Part shown: piece by piece, positions 1 to 10,701 of the stretch
Layout: each line of letters opens with the position of its first letter
Position numbering within the stretch: the stretch's first letter is position 1
From: Schaalia sp. ORNL0103
Lineage (GTDB): Bacteria > Actinomycetota > Actinomycetes > Actinomycetales > Actinomycetaceae
Assembly (NCBI RefSeq): GCF_019429565.1
Contig: NZ_JAHXSA010000002.1
Coordinates: 186,001-250,000, forward strand
DNA: 64,000 nucleotides
Direction of reading: 5' to 3'
Made by a program: the position numbers and the translations under genes
Notes under the pieces: generated by a model
Databases searched by the model: none
What the model saw: only the letters and a program-made list of their open reading frames with translations
Told to the model about the DNA's origin: nothing

Positions 1-675
1 GTGCGCATCGAGATCAACGGCCCGGCGATCACGCTTCTGGCCACCGACCGCTATCGCCTCGCCATGCGCGAGCTGGACTGGGAGCCCACCGACACCTCGA
101 TCGAAGAGGTCGCCCTGGTCAAGGCCCGCATCCTCCAGGACGTTGCCAAGTCGATGACCTCCGGAGCCAAGGTCGAGGTCGGCCTGTCCGGCGAGTCCCA
201 GCCCGGCGCCTCGTCCCTCATCGGCTTTACCGCCCAGGGTCGCCGCACCACCTCGACCCTCATGGACGGCGACTACCCCGCCGTGCGTCGCCTGTTCCCT
301 GACACGACGCCGATCCAGGCCGTCGTCGATCGCCACGCCCTGCTCGAGGCCGTCAAGCGTATGTCGCTGGTCGCCGAGCGCAAGACCTCCGTGCGTCTGG
401 CCTTCACCGAGGGCCAGCTCGTCCTCGAGGCTGGCCAGGGCGACAACGCTCAGGCCTCCGAAGCCATCGAGGCGACCCTGAACGGCGACGACATCTCGAC
501 CGCGTTCAACCCGCAGTTCCTCATCGACGGCCTGCAGGTCCTGGACACCGACTACGTGCGCTTCGGCTTCACGCACCCCACGAAGCCCGCCGTCATCACG
601 GGCCAGAAGAAGGCCGACGAGGGCGAGGTCACGCAGTTCCGCTACCTGCTGATGCCCATCCGCTTCGGCATCTGA
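1..675 (+). CDS. dnaN: DNA polymerase III beta sliding clamp, C-terminal part (5' end outside window)
   Basis: The first 224 residues of frame 1 read as the C-terminal two thirds of the beta clamp, the ring that tethers the replicative polymerase to DNA. The whole family is about 370-390 residues, so roughly 150 residues lie upstream of base 1; the GTG at position 1 is the window edge and probably an internal Val codon. The C-terminus ends with the family-typical YLLMPIRF. The stop is one base before recF, the usual dnaA-dnaN-recF order, which places oriC just upstream of the window. Identification is secure; only the start is missing. Confidence 0.96.
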   Translation: MRIEINGPAITLLATDRYRLAMRELDWEPTDTSIEEVALVKARILQDVAKSMTSGAKVEVGLSGESQPGASSLIGFTAQGRRTTSTLMDGDYPAVRRLFPDTTPIQAVVDRHALLEAVKRMSLVAERKTSVRLAFTEGQLVLEAGQGDNAQASEAIEATLNGDDISTAFNPQFLIDGLQVLDTDYVRFGFTHPTKPAVITGQKKADEGEVTQFRYLLMPIRFGI

Positions 676-676
676 C

Positions 677-1873
677 GTGCGCGTCTCCCACCTGGCCCTC
701 GACGACTTCCGCTCCTGGAAGCACGGGGTCGTCGAGCTGCACGAGGGCCCCACGGTCCTCGTGGGCGCGAACGGCCAGGGAAAGACGAACCTCGTCGAGG
801 CGCTCGCCTACCTGTCCACGTTCTCATCGCACAGGGTCGGCGCCGAGGGTGCCCTCGTGCGCATCCCCATCGACGAGGCCGAGGCCGCCCCGGGCGGTGC
901 CGTCATCCGCGCGCGGGTCGTAGCCTCGGGCCGCGAGCAGGTCATCGAGCTGGAAATCGTGCGCGGCAAGGCCAATCGTGCGCGCATCAATCGCGCGCAG
1001 GTCAAGCCCCGCGAGATTCTGGGCATCGTGCGCACGGTCGTGTTCGCTCCCGAGGATCTGTCCCTCGTGCGCGGCGATCCGTCAGTGCGCCGATCTTTCT
1101 TGGACGACCTGGCCACGCAGCTCTCCCCCATTCACGCCTCCGTGCGCTCCGACTTCGACCGGGTCGCACGCCAGCGCGCGGCGCTGATGAAGGCTGCCCA
1201 GGCCTCGCTCCGCCGCGGCCAATCCCCCGACCTGTCGACCCTTGAGATCTGGGACCAGCAGTTCGCCGCCCTCTCCGCGCGGATTACGGCCACTCGCGCA
1301 TCCATCGCATCGCGCCTGGAAGAGCCAGCCGCGCGCTCCTACGACGACGTCGCTGACTCCCCGCGCCACCTGCGCCTCGCCTTCGATGCCTCGGTCGACC
1401 GCGTCATCGGCACCGACCCCGACAACCCGGCCAGCGCCGACCTCACCGACGTGGAGGCCCAAACCGAGCGCATGCTCGCGGCCCTCGCGTCGGTGCGAGA
1501 GAAGGAAACAGAGCGCGGCGTCAACCTCGTCGGCGCACACCGCGACGACCTGACCCTCAGCCTCGGCGCGATGCCCGTCAAGGGCTACGCCTCGCACGGC
1601 GAATCATGGTCGGTTGCCCTCGCGCTGCGCCTCGGAGCCTTCGAGCTGCTCAGCGACGACGGCGACACCCCGATCCTCATCCTCGACGACGTCTTCGCCG
1701 AACTCGACTCCTCGCGCCGCGAGGGCCTGGCCGCCCTCGCCTCGAAGGCCGAACAGATCATCGTCACCTGCGCGGTCGCCGGCGACCTGCCCGACTCCCT
1801 CGACCACCACGCCCTGCACGTGCGCCTCGACCCCGAGCGCGGCACCGTCATCGACGAGGCCGACAATGAGTGA
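677..1873 (+). CDS. recF: DNA replication and repair protein RecF
   Basis: RecF is an SMC-like ATPase that loads RecA at single-strand gaps with RecO and RecR. The 398-residue protein (family about 360-400) has a Walker A GANGQGKT at residues 30-37, a signature region SHGESWSVALALRLG replacing the classical LSGGQ, and a Walker B PILILDDVFAELD near the C-terminus. The GTG start lies one base after the dnaN stop, so translation is probably coupled. Its stop overlaps the start of the next gene by 8 bases. Nothing is missing or broken. Confidence 0.96.
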   Translation: MRVSHLALDDFRSWKHGVVELHEGPTVLVGANGQGKTNLVEALAYLSTFSSHRVGAEGALVRIPIDEAEAAPGGAVIRARVVASGREQVIELEIVRGKANRARINRAQVKPREILGIVRTVVFAPEDLSLVRGDPSVRRSFLDDLATQLSPIHASVRSDFDRVARQRAALMKAAQASLRRGQSPDLSTLEIWDQQFAALSARITATRASIASRLEEPAARSYDDVADSPRHLRLAFDASVDRVIGTDPDNPASADLTDVEAQTERMLAALASVREKETERGVNLVGAHRDDLTLSLGAMPVKGYASHGESWSVALALRLGAFELLSDDGDTPILILDDVFAELDSSRREGLAALASKAEQIIVTCAVAGDLPDSLDHHALHVRLDPERGTVIDEADNE

Positions 1874-2654
1874 GCGCGAGGACACGGACGCCGACGAGCT
1901 GAGCGGATCTGCGGTCCCCGACGAAGAAGCAGACGCTGACGAGTTCGTCGTCCGCGCGCTCGAACGAGCCCAGAGCGTCGCCCGCACGCACGGCTACACG
2001 AGGTCCACCCTGCCCTCGTGGGGCCTCGACGAAACACGTCCCCGACGCAGCCTCGACGGATCCAGCGAATACGCGGCCATCGAAACCGACGGATTCGGCC
2101 GCCTCGCCGAGGACGATAGCGTCTCCGCGCGCGCCGCAGCTCGAGCCGCCGCGTACCGCCACGCCAACGGGATCGAAGCCCCGGCCTCGTCGACAGAGGA
2201 AGACCCCGAGGGTGACCTCGCGGCCCTGCGCCAGGCCCTGGAGGGAACCGGCGCCTCGTGGAGCCGCGCCCCCGGCATGGCAGCCATGCGCCCGCGCTAC
2301 CGCAGGGCCAACTCCCTGGGCGCCATCCTGGCCCGCACGATCAAAACCCGAGAATGGGACACCCCCACCAAGATGGGGTCGATCATGGCGAAATGGCGCG
2401 ACATCGTCGGCCCCCAAGTCGCCGAACACGCCCGCATCGAGACCTTCGAGGGACACCGCCTGGTCGTGCGCACCGACTCCACCGCCTGGGCCAAACAGCT
2501 CCAGCTGCTCCTACCCACCATCGAGCGGCGCATCGCCGAAGAGGTCGGGTCCGGCGTCGTCGAGCAGGTCATCATCCGAGGACCCGTCGCCCCCTCGTGG
2601 CGCAAAGGCCCATACGTCGTGCGCGGCCGAGGCCCCCGCGCCGACTACGGGTGA
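1866..2654 (+). CDS. DUF721 / DciA-family protein
   Basis: A 262-residue protein starting at an ATG that overlaps the recF stop by 8 bases. Residues 1-150 are acidic and probably disordered. From about residue 155 the sequence matches the DUF721 (DciA) fold: a conserved stretch with KWRDIVGPQVAEHA, then TDSTAWAKQLQLL. In other bacteria DciA helps load or stimulate the replicative helicase DnaB. Actinobacteria keep the gene right after recF (Rv0004 position), as here. An open frame extends far upstream inside recF, but that is overlap and not the start. Function in helicase loading is inferred from the family. Confidence 0.85.
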   Translation: MSEREDTDADELSGSAVPDEEADADEFVVRALERAQSVARTHGYTRSTLPSWGLDETRPRRSLDGSSEYAAIETDGFGRLAEDDSVSARAAARAAAYRHANGIEAPASSTEEDPEGDLAALRQALEGTGASWSRAPGMAAMRPRYRRANSLGAILARTIKTREWDTPTKMGSIMAKWRDIVGPQVAEHARIETFEGHRLVVRTDSTAWAKQLQLLLPTIERRIAEEVGSGVVEQVIIRGPVAPSWRKGPYVVRGRGPRADYG

Positions 2655-2754
2655 CAGCGCCGAGCACGTCGGCGTCTAAATGATGTTTCTGACCGCGCGG
2701 TCTCTGATACGCTGTTCCGTTAGCCCGCGCGTGAGGGCTTGTTAAGGAGACATC

Positions 2755-3600
2755 ATGAGCAATCCATTCGCCAGAAACGAAGGAAGCGCCCAGGGATTTG
2801 GCCAGCAGGGCGGGTACGCCCCCGGCCAGTACCAGGGAGGATTCCCCCAGGGCGCACCCCAGCAGACCTACGGCCAGTGGAACCCGCAGGGTGGATACGG
2901 CGGGCAGGGTGGATTCCCTCAGGGTGCGCCCCAGCAGGGTGGCAAGTCCAAGACGCCGCTCATCATTGGCATCATTGCTGGCGTCGTCGTCATTGCGATT
3001 ATCGTCGGTGTCGTCATCTGGGCGATGTCGGGATCTGACTCCGACGACTCCTCGAACACCTCCGCCCCCGCGCCTGGCACCTCCGCCCCGGCGAACCCGG
3101 GGAATAGCAGCGCAAACCCGGCAAACCCCGCGCCCGGCAACCCTCAGGCGCCGAACAACACCAACCCGTCCGCCGCACCCACGCAGGGAAACGGAACGGG
3201 AGCCAACGGCTTGCTCAGCATGACCCCGGTGGGCGCTAACTGTCTCTACGAGATTACCGATATCTCGTACGGACCCAAGGCCGATAACAACGAGCAGACG
3301 CTCAAAGTCACTTTCAAGGTGACCAATAAGGGAAATGCCCCGGAATTTGGTGGCTTCTACCCTCGTCCCTACCAGAACAACGAGCAGCTCGGCTCGCCTA
3401 ACTTCTTCCGGACTCCGGAGCCCGATGACTTCGAATACGTGCCCGGCGTAGTCGATGTTCCGGCCGGGCAGTCGGTCGAATACGTCGCCTACTGGGTTAT
3501 CTCCAATAAGAGGGACCCCATCGAGTTCCGTGACCCGAACTGGATTATTCTCCAGGGCAAGGGTCAGGATTACCAAAAGTGGACCTGGCAGCCGAAGTAA
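2755..3600 (+). CDS. Membrane-anchored protein with Gly/Gln/Pro-rich N-terminus and DUF4352-like extracellular domain
   Basis: A 281-residue protein with an AAGGAG site 9 bases before ATG. Residues 1-62 are a Gly-Gln-Pro-rich cytoplasmic tail with repeated GGYGGQGGFPQGAPQQ-like units. Residues 67-90 form one hydrophobic helix (LIIGIIAGVVVIAIIVGVVI). Residues 92-155 are a Ser/Pro/Asn-rich linker, and the last 125 residues look like a beta-sandwich of the DUF4352 / telomeric-repeat-binding-like kind (KVTFKVTNKGNAPEF). This suggests an extracellular binding or stress domain on a flexible stalk. It stands alone between the recF group and gyrB, and a strong hairpin follows it. The exact function is unknown. 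Confidence 0.8.
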   Translation: MSNPFARNEGSAQGFGQQGGYAPGQYQGGFPQGAPQQTYGQWNPQGGYGGQGGFPQGAPQQGGKSKTPLIIGIIAGVVVIAIIVGVVIWAMSGSDSDDSSNTSAPAPGTSAPANPGNSSANPANPAPGNPQAPNNTNPSAAPTQGNGTGANGLLSMTPVGANCLYEITDISYGPKADNNEQTLKVTFKVTNKGNAPEFGGFYPRPYQNNEQLGSPNFFRTPEPDDFEYVPGVVDVPAGQSVEYVAYWVISNKRDPIEFRDPNWIILQGKGQDYQKWTWQPK

Positions 3601-3699
3601 TCTGCTGATCAGGCGTCGCGCACGCATAGGCTCAGAGCTCTGTATCGGCATCGTACGGGGACTCCTAGCGCGTGAATCGTCGCTGCTGACGAGTGAGTG

Positions 3700-3735
3700 A
3701 CGGGGCCGCCCTCCCAGCCGGGAGGGCGGCCCCGT
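3700..3735 (+). terminator. Perfect 16-bp GC hairpin downstream of the DUF4352-like gene
   Basis: Arms at 3700-3715 and 3720-3735 pair perfectly around an AGCC tetraloop. There is no T-run on either side, so it is a strong stem without the classical tail. It isolates the membrane-protein gene from gyrB. Confidence 0.7.
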
Positions 3736-3736
3736 G

Positions 3737-3907
3737 CGTCCCAGCCGCAACCACAATCGGCATGTGACTGATCACAGTCGACTTTTCGTTGGAATCACGC
3801 AGTTTGTAAAGTAACCCTCCGAGCCTGTCAATCCCGGGAACAAGCGCCACTTTTGGTAGAATCTACAAGGTTAAACATCTATTTTCGCGCAATGCGAGGG
3901 GAGCCAC
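3737..3907 (+). promoter_or_regulatory. gyrB leader and probable promoter region
   Basis: The 170 bases before gyrB are more AT-rich than their surroundings. A -10-like TAGAAT sits at 3857-3862, and a purine-rich ATGCGAGGGGAGCC site at 3891-3906 precedes the GTG. I could not place a convincing -35 at standard spacing. Confidence 0.4.
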
Positions 3908-5932
3908 GTGGCTGACAACGAGAAGACCGCCGAAGGCGAGCAGTCCTACGGCGCATCGGACATCACCGTCCTCGAGGGCCTGGAAGCCGTCCGCAAGCGC
4001 CCGGGTATGTACATCGGATCCACCGGCGAACGCGGCCTGCACCACCTGGTGTACGAGGTCGTCGACAACTCCGTGGACGAGGCCCTGGCCGGCTACGCCG
4101 ACCACATCGAGGTCACGATCCAGGAAGACGGCGGCATCAAGGTCGTCGACAACGGTCGAGGCATCCCGGTCGACGAGCACCCCACCGAGCACAAGCCCAC
4201 CGTCGAGGTCGTCATGACGATCCTCCACGCCGGTGGCAAGTTCGGCGGCGGCGGCTACGCCGTCTCGGGCGGCCTGCACGGCGTCGGCATCTCCGTCGTT
4301 AACGCCCTGTCCACCCGCGTGAACACCGAAATTCGTCGCCAGGGCTACGTGTGGCGCATGTCGTTCGCAAACGGCGGCACCCCCATCACGCCCCTCGAGC
4401 GCGGCGAAGAAACCGACGAGACCGGCACCACCCAGGTCTTCTACCCGGACCCCGAGATCTTCGAAACCGTCGAATTCGACTTCGAGACCCTGCGCCAGCG
4501 CTTCCAGCAGATGGCCTTCCTCAACAAGGGCCTGCGCATCACCCTGACCGACGAGCGCGAGTTCGCCACCGACGAAGGCGACGAGATCGCCGGCGGCGAG
4601 GAGGCCTCGGACAAGAAGACCAAGGGACACCGCACCGTCTCCTACTGCTACGAGCACGGCCTGCGCGACTACGTCGAATACATCGACTCCGCCAAGAAGT
4701 CCGAGACGATCAACAACGAGATCATCGACTTCGAAGCCGAAAACGACGAAGGCACCATGAGCGTGGAAATCGCCATGCAGTGGACCACCGCCTACTCCTC
4801 GTCTGTCCACACCTTCGCCAACACCATCAACACGACCGAAGGCGGCATGCACGAGGAGGGCTTCCGCACCGCGCTGACGTCCCTCGTCAACCGCTACGGC
4901 CGCGAAAAGGGCATCATCCGCGACAAGGACGACAACCTCACCGGTGACGACGTCCGCGAGGGCCTGACCGCCGTCATCTCGATCAAGCTCACCGAACCCC
5001 AGTTCGAGGGCCAGACGAAGACCAAGCTCGGCAACACCGAGGCCCGCACCTTCGTCGCCCAGCAGGTCTACTCCAAGCTCACCGACTGGTTCGACGCCCA
5101 CCCCGCCGACGCCAAGGCCATCATCAACAAGGGCCAGGCCGCCCAGGCCGCCCGCGTCGCCGCCCGCAAGGCCCGCGAGGCCACCCGCCGCAAGGGTGTC
5201 CTCGAATCCGCCTCCATGCCCGGCAAGCTGCGTGACTGCTCCTCGCGCACGCCCTCCGAGTGCGAAATCTTCATCGTCGAGGGTGACTCCGCAGGCGGCT
5301 CCGCCGTCGGCGGCCGCGACCCCGAGCGTCAGGCCATCCTGCCGATCCGCGGCAAGATCCTCAACGTCGAAAAGGCGCGCCTGGACCGAGCCCTGTCCTC
5401 GGACACCATCCGCTCCCTCATCACCGCCTTCGGCACCGGCATCGGCGAAGACTTCGACATCTCGAAGCTGCGCTACGGCAAGATCGTCATCATGGCGGAC
5501 GCCGACGTCGACGGCCAGCACATCGCCACGCTGCTGCTGACCCTCCTCTTCCGCTACATGCGACCCCTCATCGAGGGCGGCCACACCTTCATCGCCATGC
5601 CCCCGCTGTACCGCATCAAGTGGACCAACGCCGAGCACGAATTCGCATACTCCGATAAGGAACGCGACGAACTGCTCGCCGCCGGTGCCGCCGCGAACCG
5701 CCGCCTGCCCAAGGAAGGCGGCATCCAGCGCTACAAGGGTCTGGGCGAAATGAACGACCACGAACTGTGGGAGACCACCATGGATCCGGCCAGCCGAATC
5801 CTCAAGCAGGTCACCCTCGACGAGGCCGCAGATGCCGACGAGACCTTCACGATCCTCATGGGCGACGACGTCGACCGACGCCGCACGTTCATCCAGCGCA
5901 ACGCCACCGACGTGCGCTTCCTCGACATCTGA
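3908..5932 (+). CDS. gyrB: DNA gyrase subunit B
   Basis: A 674-residue GyrB starting at GTG. It carries the GHKL ATPase motifs ([44 protein letters not shown]) in residues 1-220, the transducer domain, and a TOPRIM region with EGDSAGGSA and metal-binding DADVDGQHI. The C-terminus ends in [10 protein letters not shown] plus the usual tail. No intein or large insert is present. It pairs with gyrA 75 bases downstream to form the ATP-dependent negative supercoiling enzyme. GAGGGGAGCC before the start is a good ribosome site. Confidence 0.98.
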   Translation: MADNEKTAEGEQSYGASDITVLEGLEAVRKRPGMYIGSTGERGLHHLVYEVVDNSVDEALAGYADHIEVTIQEDGGIKVVDNGRGIPVDEHPTEHKPTVEVVMTILHAGGKFGGGGYAVSGGLHGVGISVVNALSTRVNTEIRRQGYVWRMSFANGGTPITPLERGEETDETGTTQVFYPDPEIFETVEFDFETLRQRFQQMAFLNKGLRITLTDEREFATDEGDEIAGGEEASDKKTKGHRTVSYCYEHGLRDYVEYIDSAKKSETINNEIIDFEAENDEGTMSVEIAMQWTTAYSSSVHTFANTINTTEGGMHEEGFRTALTSLVNRYGREKGIIRDKDDNLTGDDVREGLTAVISIKLTEPQFEGQTKTKLGNTEARTFVAQQVYSKLTDWFDAHPADAKAIINKGQAAQAARVAARKAREATRRKGVLESASMPGKLRDCSSRTPSECEIFIVEGDSAGGSAVGGRDPERQAILPIRGKILNVEKARLDRALSSDTIRSLITAFGTGIGEDFDISKLRYGKIVIMADADVDGQHIATLLLTLLFRYMRPLIEGGHTFIAMPPLYRIKWTNAEHEFAYSDKERDELLAAGAAANRRLPKEGGIQRYKGLGEMNDHELWETTMDPASRILKQVTLDEAADADETFTILMGDDVDRRRTFIQRNATDVRFLDI

Positions 5933-6007
5933 CATCATCCGCGACCAGCCCAGCCCCGGCCTCGTACCGGGCGGGCCTGATCGAGCAGAAACAACGTAAG
6001 GAAAAAC

Positions 6008-8611
<2,604 letters not shown>

Positions 8612-8616
8612 CGCGT

Positions 8617-8652
8617 GATCATGGGACGAGGCCCCCGCCTCGTCCCGTGATC
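8617..8652 (+). terminator. Hairpin after gyrA
   Basis: Arms 8617-8631 and 8638-8652 pair over 15 positions with one G-T wobble and a CCCCCG loop. No T-run follows, so some readthrough into the DUF3566 gene is plausible. Confidence 0.6.
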
Positions 8653-8738
8653 AATCTGCCAAAGCGGCGCGGAACCAGCGCCGGTGCCAGGCGATGCGGT
8701 AGCCTGGCAGGTAGGAAGTGCGACCTGGAAGGAAACCC

Positions 8739-9131
8739 ATGAGCGACCACGTCTCGAGCACCCGCAGCGACGCTCCCCGCCGAGTTGACCTGGCCATCGC
8801 GCGCATCGACGCGTGGACCGTCATGAAGGTGGCGTTCCTGCTGTCCGTCGCCCTGGGTATCGCAATGGTCGTCGCCACGATCGTCCTGTGGCTCATGGTC
8901 GACGCCATGCACGTCTTCAGCCAGCTTGAGGAATTCCTCAAGACCATGGGCGCCGGCCGCTACGCGGACCTCCTGGACTACGCTCGCCTGCCGCGCGTCA
9001 TCTCCTACGCGACCATCGTCGCGGTCATTAACGTCGTGCTGCTCACCGCCCTGTCGACGCTGGGCGCCATGCTCTACAACGTCGTCGCCTCGCTGGTGGG
9101 TGGCGTCAAGGTGTCCCTCATGGATGAGTGA
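8739..9131 (+). CDS. DUF3566 membrane protein
   Basis: A 130-residue protein with two membrane helices (about residues 30-55 and 90-120). The ATG at 8739 follows GGAAGGAAACCC; an in-frame GTG at 8718 has no site. The sequence DLAIARIDAWTVMKVAFLLSVALG and the C-terminal TLGAMLYNVVASLVGGVKVSLMDE are hallmarks of DUF3566. This family sits directly after gyrA in most actinobacteria and is sometimes named CwsA-like or gyrase-linked, but its role is not established. A rho-independent terminator follows at once. Confidence 0.9.
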   Translation: MSDHVSSTRSDAPRRVDLAIARIDAWTVMKVAFLLSVALGIAMVVATIVLWLMVDAMHVFSQLEEFLKTMGAGRYADLLDYARLPRVISYATIVAVINVVLLTALSTLGAMLYNVVASLVGGVKVSLMDE

Positions 9132-9143
9132 GGGCACTCGCTC

Positions 9144-9171
9144 AAGGGGTCGGCTGATGCCGGCCCCTTTT
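9144..9171 (+). terminator. Rho-independent terminator of the gyrA-DUF3566 unit
   Basis: A stem AAGGGGTCGGC / GCCGGCCCCTT with a short TGAT loop (one G-T pair) followed by TTTT, 14 bases after the DUF3566 stop. Confidence 0.85.
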
Positions 9172-9198
9172 GCTATGCCTTGGGACGGGGTTCTTGCG

Positions 9199-9234
9199 TT
9201 GCTTGTGGCCCCACGGGTGTTCCGGGTGCCGCGT
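9199..9234 (+). repeat. Dispersed 36-bp repeat (family A)
   Basis: This 36-base stretch recurs at 61867-61902 with a single mismatch, in the same orientation and again just after a terminator. More distant relatives sharing GGTGTTCCGGGCGCCG lie at 17766-17796 and 38483-38509. All four copies follow the 3' end of a gene. Confidence 0.8.
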
Positions 9235-9235
9235 T

Positions 9236-9265
9236 GGGACGGGGGTTCGATTCCCCCCATCTCCA
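9236..9265 (+). other. Orphan tmRNA/tRNA 3' end (T-arm plus acceptor half)
   Basis: A perfect T-arm (5-bp GGGGG/CCCCC stem, TTCGATT loop) is followed by CATCTCC and a discriminator A. The preceding GGAC and the whole frame resemble the 3' end of tmRNA. No matching 5' half (GGGGATG or GGAGATG) exists upstream, where the DUF3566 gene lies, so this is a fragment. Such fragments are usual leftovers of integration sites. Confidence 0.55.
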
Positions 9266-9339
9266 CAATGCGTTCCCACCTGATCTTCGGTCACCGCGTG
9301 TCCTGCCCGCCCGCTGGGCCGGGCTGCTTTGTGGGGCCC

Positions 9340-9530
9340 GGCCGCTGTGTGTGCCGGTGAGCGGCGGCCCGCCCGCGAGATCGCCACACGCGAGCTTCGC
9401 TCGGAGTGGTCGATCTCGAGGCCCGCCCTGGCCCTGCCGCCGCCCTCCGGCACCGCGGCCAGGCCCTGCGCCTCGAAGCCCGCCCCTGCCCTCCGGTCCC
9501 TCCGGCGCCCTCCACACCGGCGGTGCTGTG
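9340..9530 (+). repeat. GC-rich composite repeat (family B)
   Basis: Bases 9340-9379 match 17834-17873 with one difference. Bases 9376-9425 (an imperfect palindrome around GAGATCG...CGATCTC) match 38521-38575. The following CCTCCGGCGCCCTCCACACC block recurs several times at 38.6-38.9 kb. No coding signal; reading frames through it are repeat translations. Confidence 0.7.
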
Positions 9531-9633
9531 TTGCTGACGTTGTTTGGCGCGTCGTTTTGACGCCCGACCAGGCCCCGCCGCCGCCCACCGGCACCGCGGC
9601 AACTCCCTCCGGACCCTCCACACCGGTAGCAAT

Positions 9634-9710
9634 GGGGGTTTTGCACTACATGAAGCCTGCTGGCGGCGTGTCGCCGGCGTGTCGGACGCTCATGTAGTGC
9701 AATTCCCCCC
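9634..9710 (+). repeat. Hairpin repeat R2, copy 1
   Basis: A 77-base unit whose ends GGGGGTTTTGCACTACATGA and TCATGTAGTGCAATTCCCCC are nearly inverted copies of each other. The middle is GGCGTGTCGCCGGCGTGTCGG. Other copies are at 18307-18381, 52881-52957 and a degenerate one at 10268-10342. Confidence 0.85.
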
Positions 9711-9774
9711 GACTCGTTTTACCTCCAGCCATGGGTATCGCGTCTGGGCCCTGTCGACCAGGTGGCCCGGTTGT

Positions 9775-9980
9775 CTGAAACCGCCATCGCCTTTGCTCGT
9801 GTGTGCTTGCGGGGGATTGAAACCGTCATCGCCTTTGCGGGTGAGAAGCGGGCGTTTTTGGCGTGTTTTTCGGTTGCAGTGGTGACGGTGGTTTCAACGA
9901 TTGCTGTTTAGGGGCGCGCAGTGGTGACGGTGGTTTCATGTTGGCCAGTATCAGTGGTTGCAGTGGTGTTGTTGGTTTCA
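9775..9980 (+). repeat. Forward-inverted motif cluster R8
   Basis: A motif CTGAAACCGCCATCGCCTTT-like occurs twice forward (from 9775 and from 9818) and then three times inverted as GCAGTGGTGACGGTGGTTTC-like (9877, 9918 and a weaker copy at 9959). The five copies have spacers of about 20-40 bases. Only one such cluster is in this window. Confidence 0.75.
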
Positions 9981-10005
9981 ACGTCGCACGTCGCCGCGTC
10001 CTGTG

Positions 10006-10208
10006 CGTGAAAAAGTTCGCCCAGCACGGCCTGATCGTGGGTGTGAGCGTGAAAAAGTTCGCCCTGCGCGCTCAAAATGGCCCAAAATCAGTGTTTTCTG
10101 GCGTGCTGGGCGAATTTTGTCGCGGGCGAGCATGAGAAGGCGGGTTGCTGGGCGAACTTTGTCACGGGTTGAGTGGGGGAGAGGGTGTACCGGGCGAATT
10201 TTGTCGCG
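10006..10208 (+). repeat. Forward-inverted motif cluster R3, copy 1
   Basis: Forward copies CGTGAAAAAGTTCGCCC at 10006 and 10048 are followed by inverted copies CTGGGCGAATTTTGTCGCG at about 10105, 10147 and 10190. The central AAATGGCCCAAAATC is shared with the second cluster at 39103-39304, which has the same two-forward, three-inverted plan. Confidence 0.8.
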
Positions 10209-10267
10209 CCTGCCGGCCCCGTCACCATACTTTGTGGTGCCTCCGGCCCCTCCACATCAGAGTCAGT

Positions 10268-10342
10268 GGGGGTTTGGCAGCATTAGGAGCTGGCTGTCGG
10301 CGTGTCGGCGGCGTGTCGGGGTTCTAATGACGTGATTTCCCC
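10268..10342 (+). repeat. Hairpin repeat R2, degenerate copy
   Basis: GGGGGTTTGGCAGCATTAG and the inverted CTAATGACGTGATTTCCCC flank the same GGCGTGTCGGCGGCGTGTCGG core. It is the first part of an R2-R5-R6 composite. Confidence 0.65.
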
Positions 10343-10370
10343 ATGTGGCAGCAGTGAGGTCATGGTTCGA

Positions 10371-10446
10371 GGCCAAAGAGCAGACCACCTTGATGAACAA
10401 CGCTGACAACGGGCTTTTATGGGCGCGGTGGTCTGCGATTTGGGCA
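10371..10446 (+). repeat. Hairpin repeat R5, copy 1
   Basis: GCAGACCACC near the left end pairs with GGTGGTCTGC near the right end of a 76-base unit. The core AACGCTGACAACGGGC is shared with copies at 18421-18497 and 52985-53061. Confidence 0.8.
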
Positions 10447-10517
10447 TAACGGTACCTGGTATGGTCTGTTGCGCGCATGTGGGCCCCTGAATATACGGGT
10501 TGTCCCCTTGATACGAA

Positions 10518-10612
10518 CGTAAACCCGCTATATCGCGCGTAAACCCGCTATTGGGAGTGTGGGCGGGGCTGCCCAGGCTCGTATTAGCGGGTTAATGTGC
10601 GGATTAGGAGGC
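10518..10612 (+). repeat. Forward-inverted motif cluster R6, copy 1
   Basis: CGTAAACCCGCTAT occurs at 10518 and 10538, then GGGCGGGGCTGCCCAG, then the inverted CGTATTAGCGGGTTAATGTG at 10580. A longer copy lies at 18531-18670 and a degenerate one at 53145-53205. Between here and 10701 there are only further weak GGGTTAATGTGCG-like remnants. Confidence 0.8.
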
Positions 10613-10701
10613 CCACGTGCGCGTAGGTGGGCTTAGATAGCCACCAGGTGGGTTAATGTGCGCATCAAAGGGCCCGGGTGTCCACCTGTGGGGCCGGTTC
10701 G

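Noticed and set aside
9236-9265. A complete tmRNA gene
   Set aside because: No 5' acceptor half, tag frame or pseudoknot region is found within 400 bases upstream, where coding sequence lies.
8619-9266. Minus-strand frames here and at 9142-9646 beginning with GGIEPPS or GGNRTPVP
   Set aside because: Such words are the translated complement of a tRNA/tmRNA T-arm; the frames run through repeats and the DUF3566 gene.
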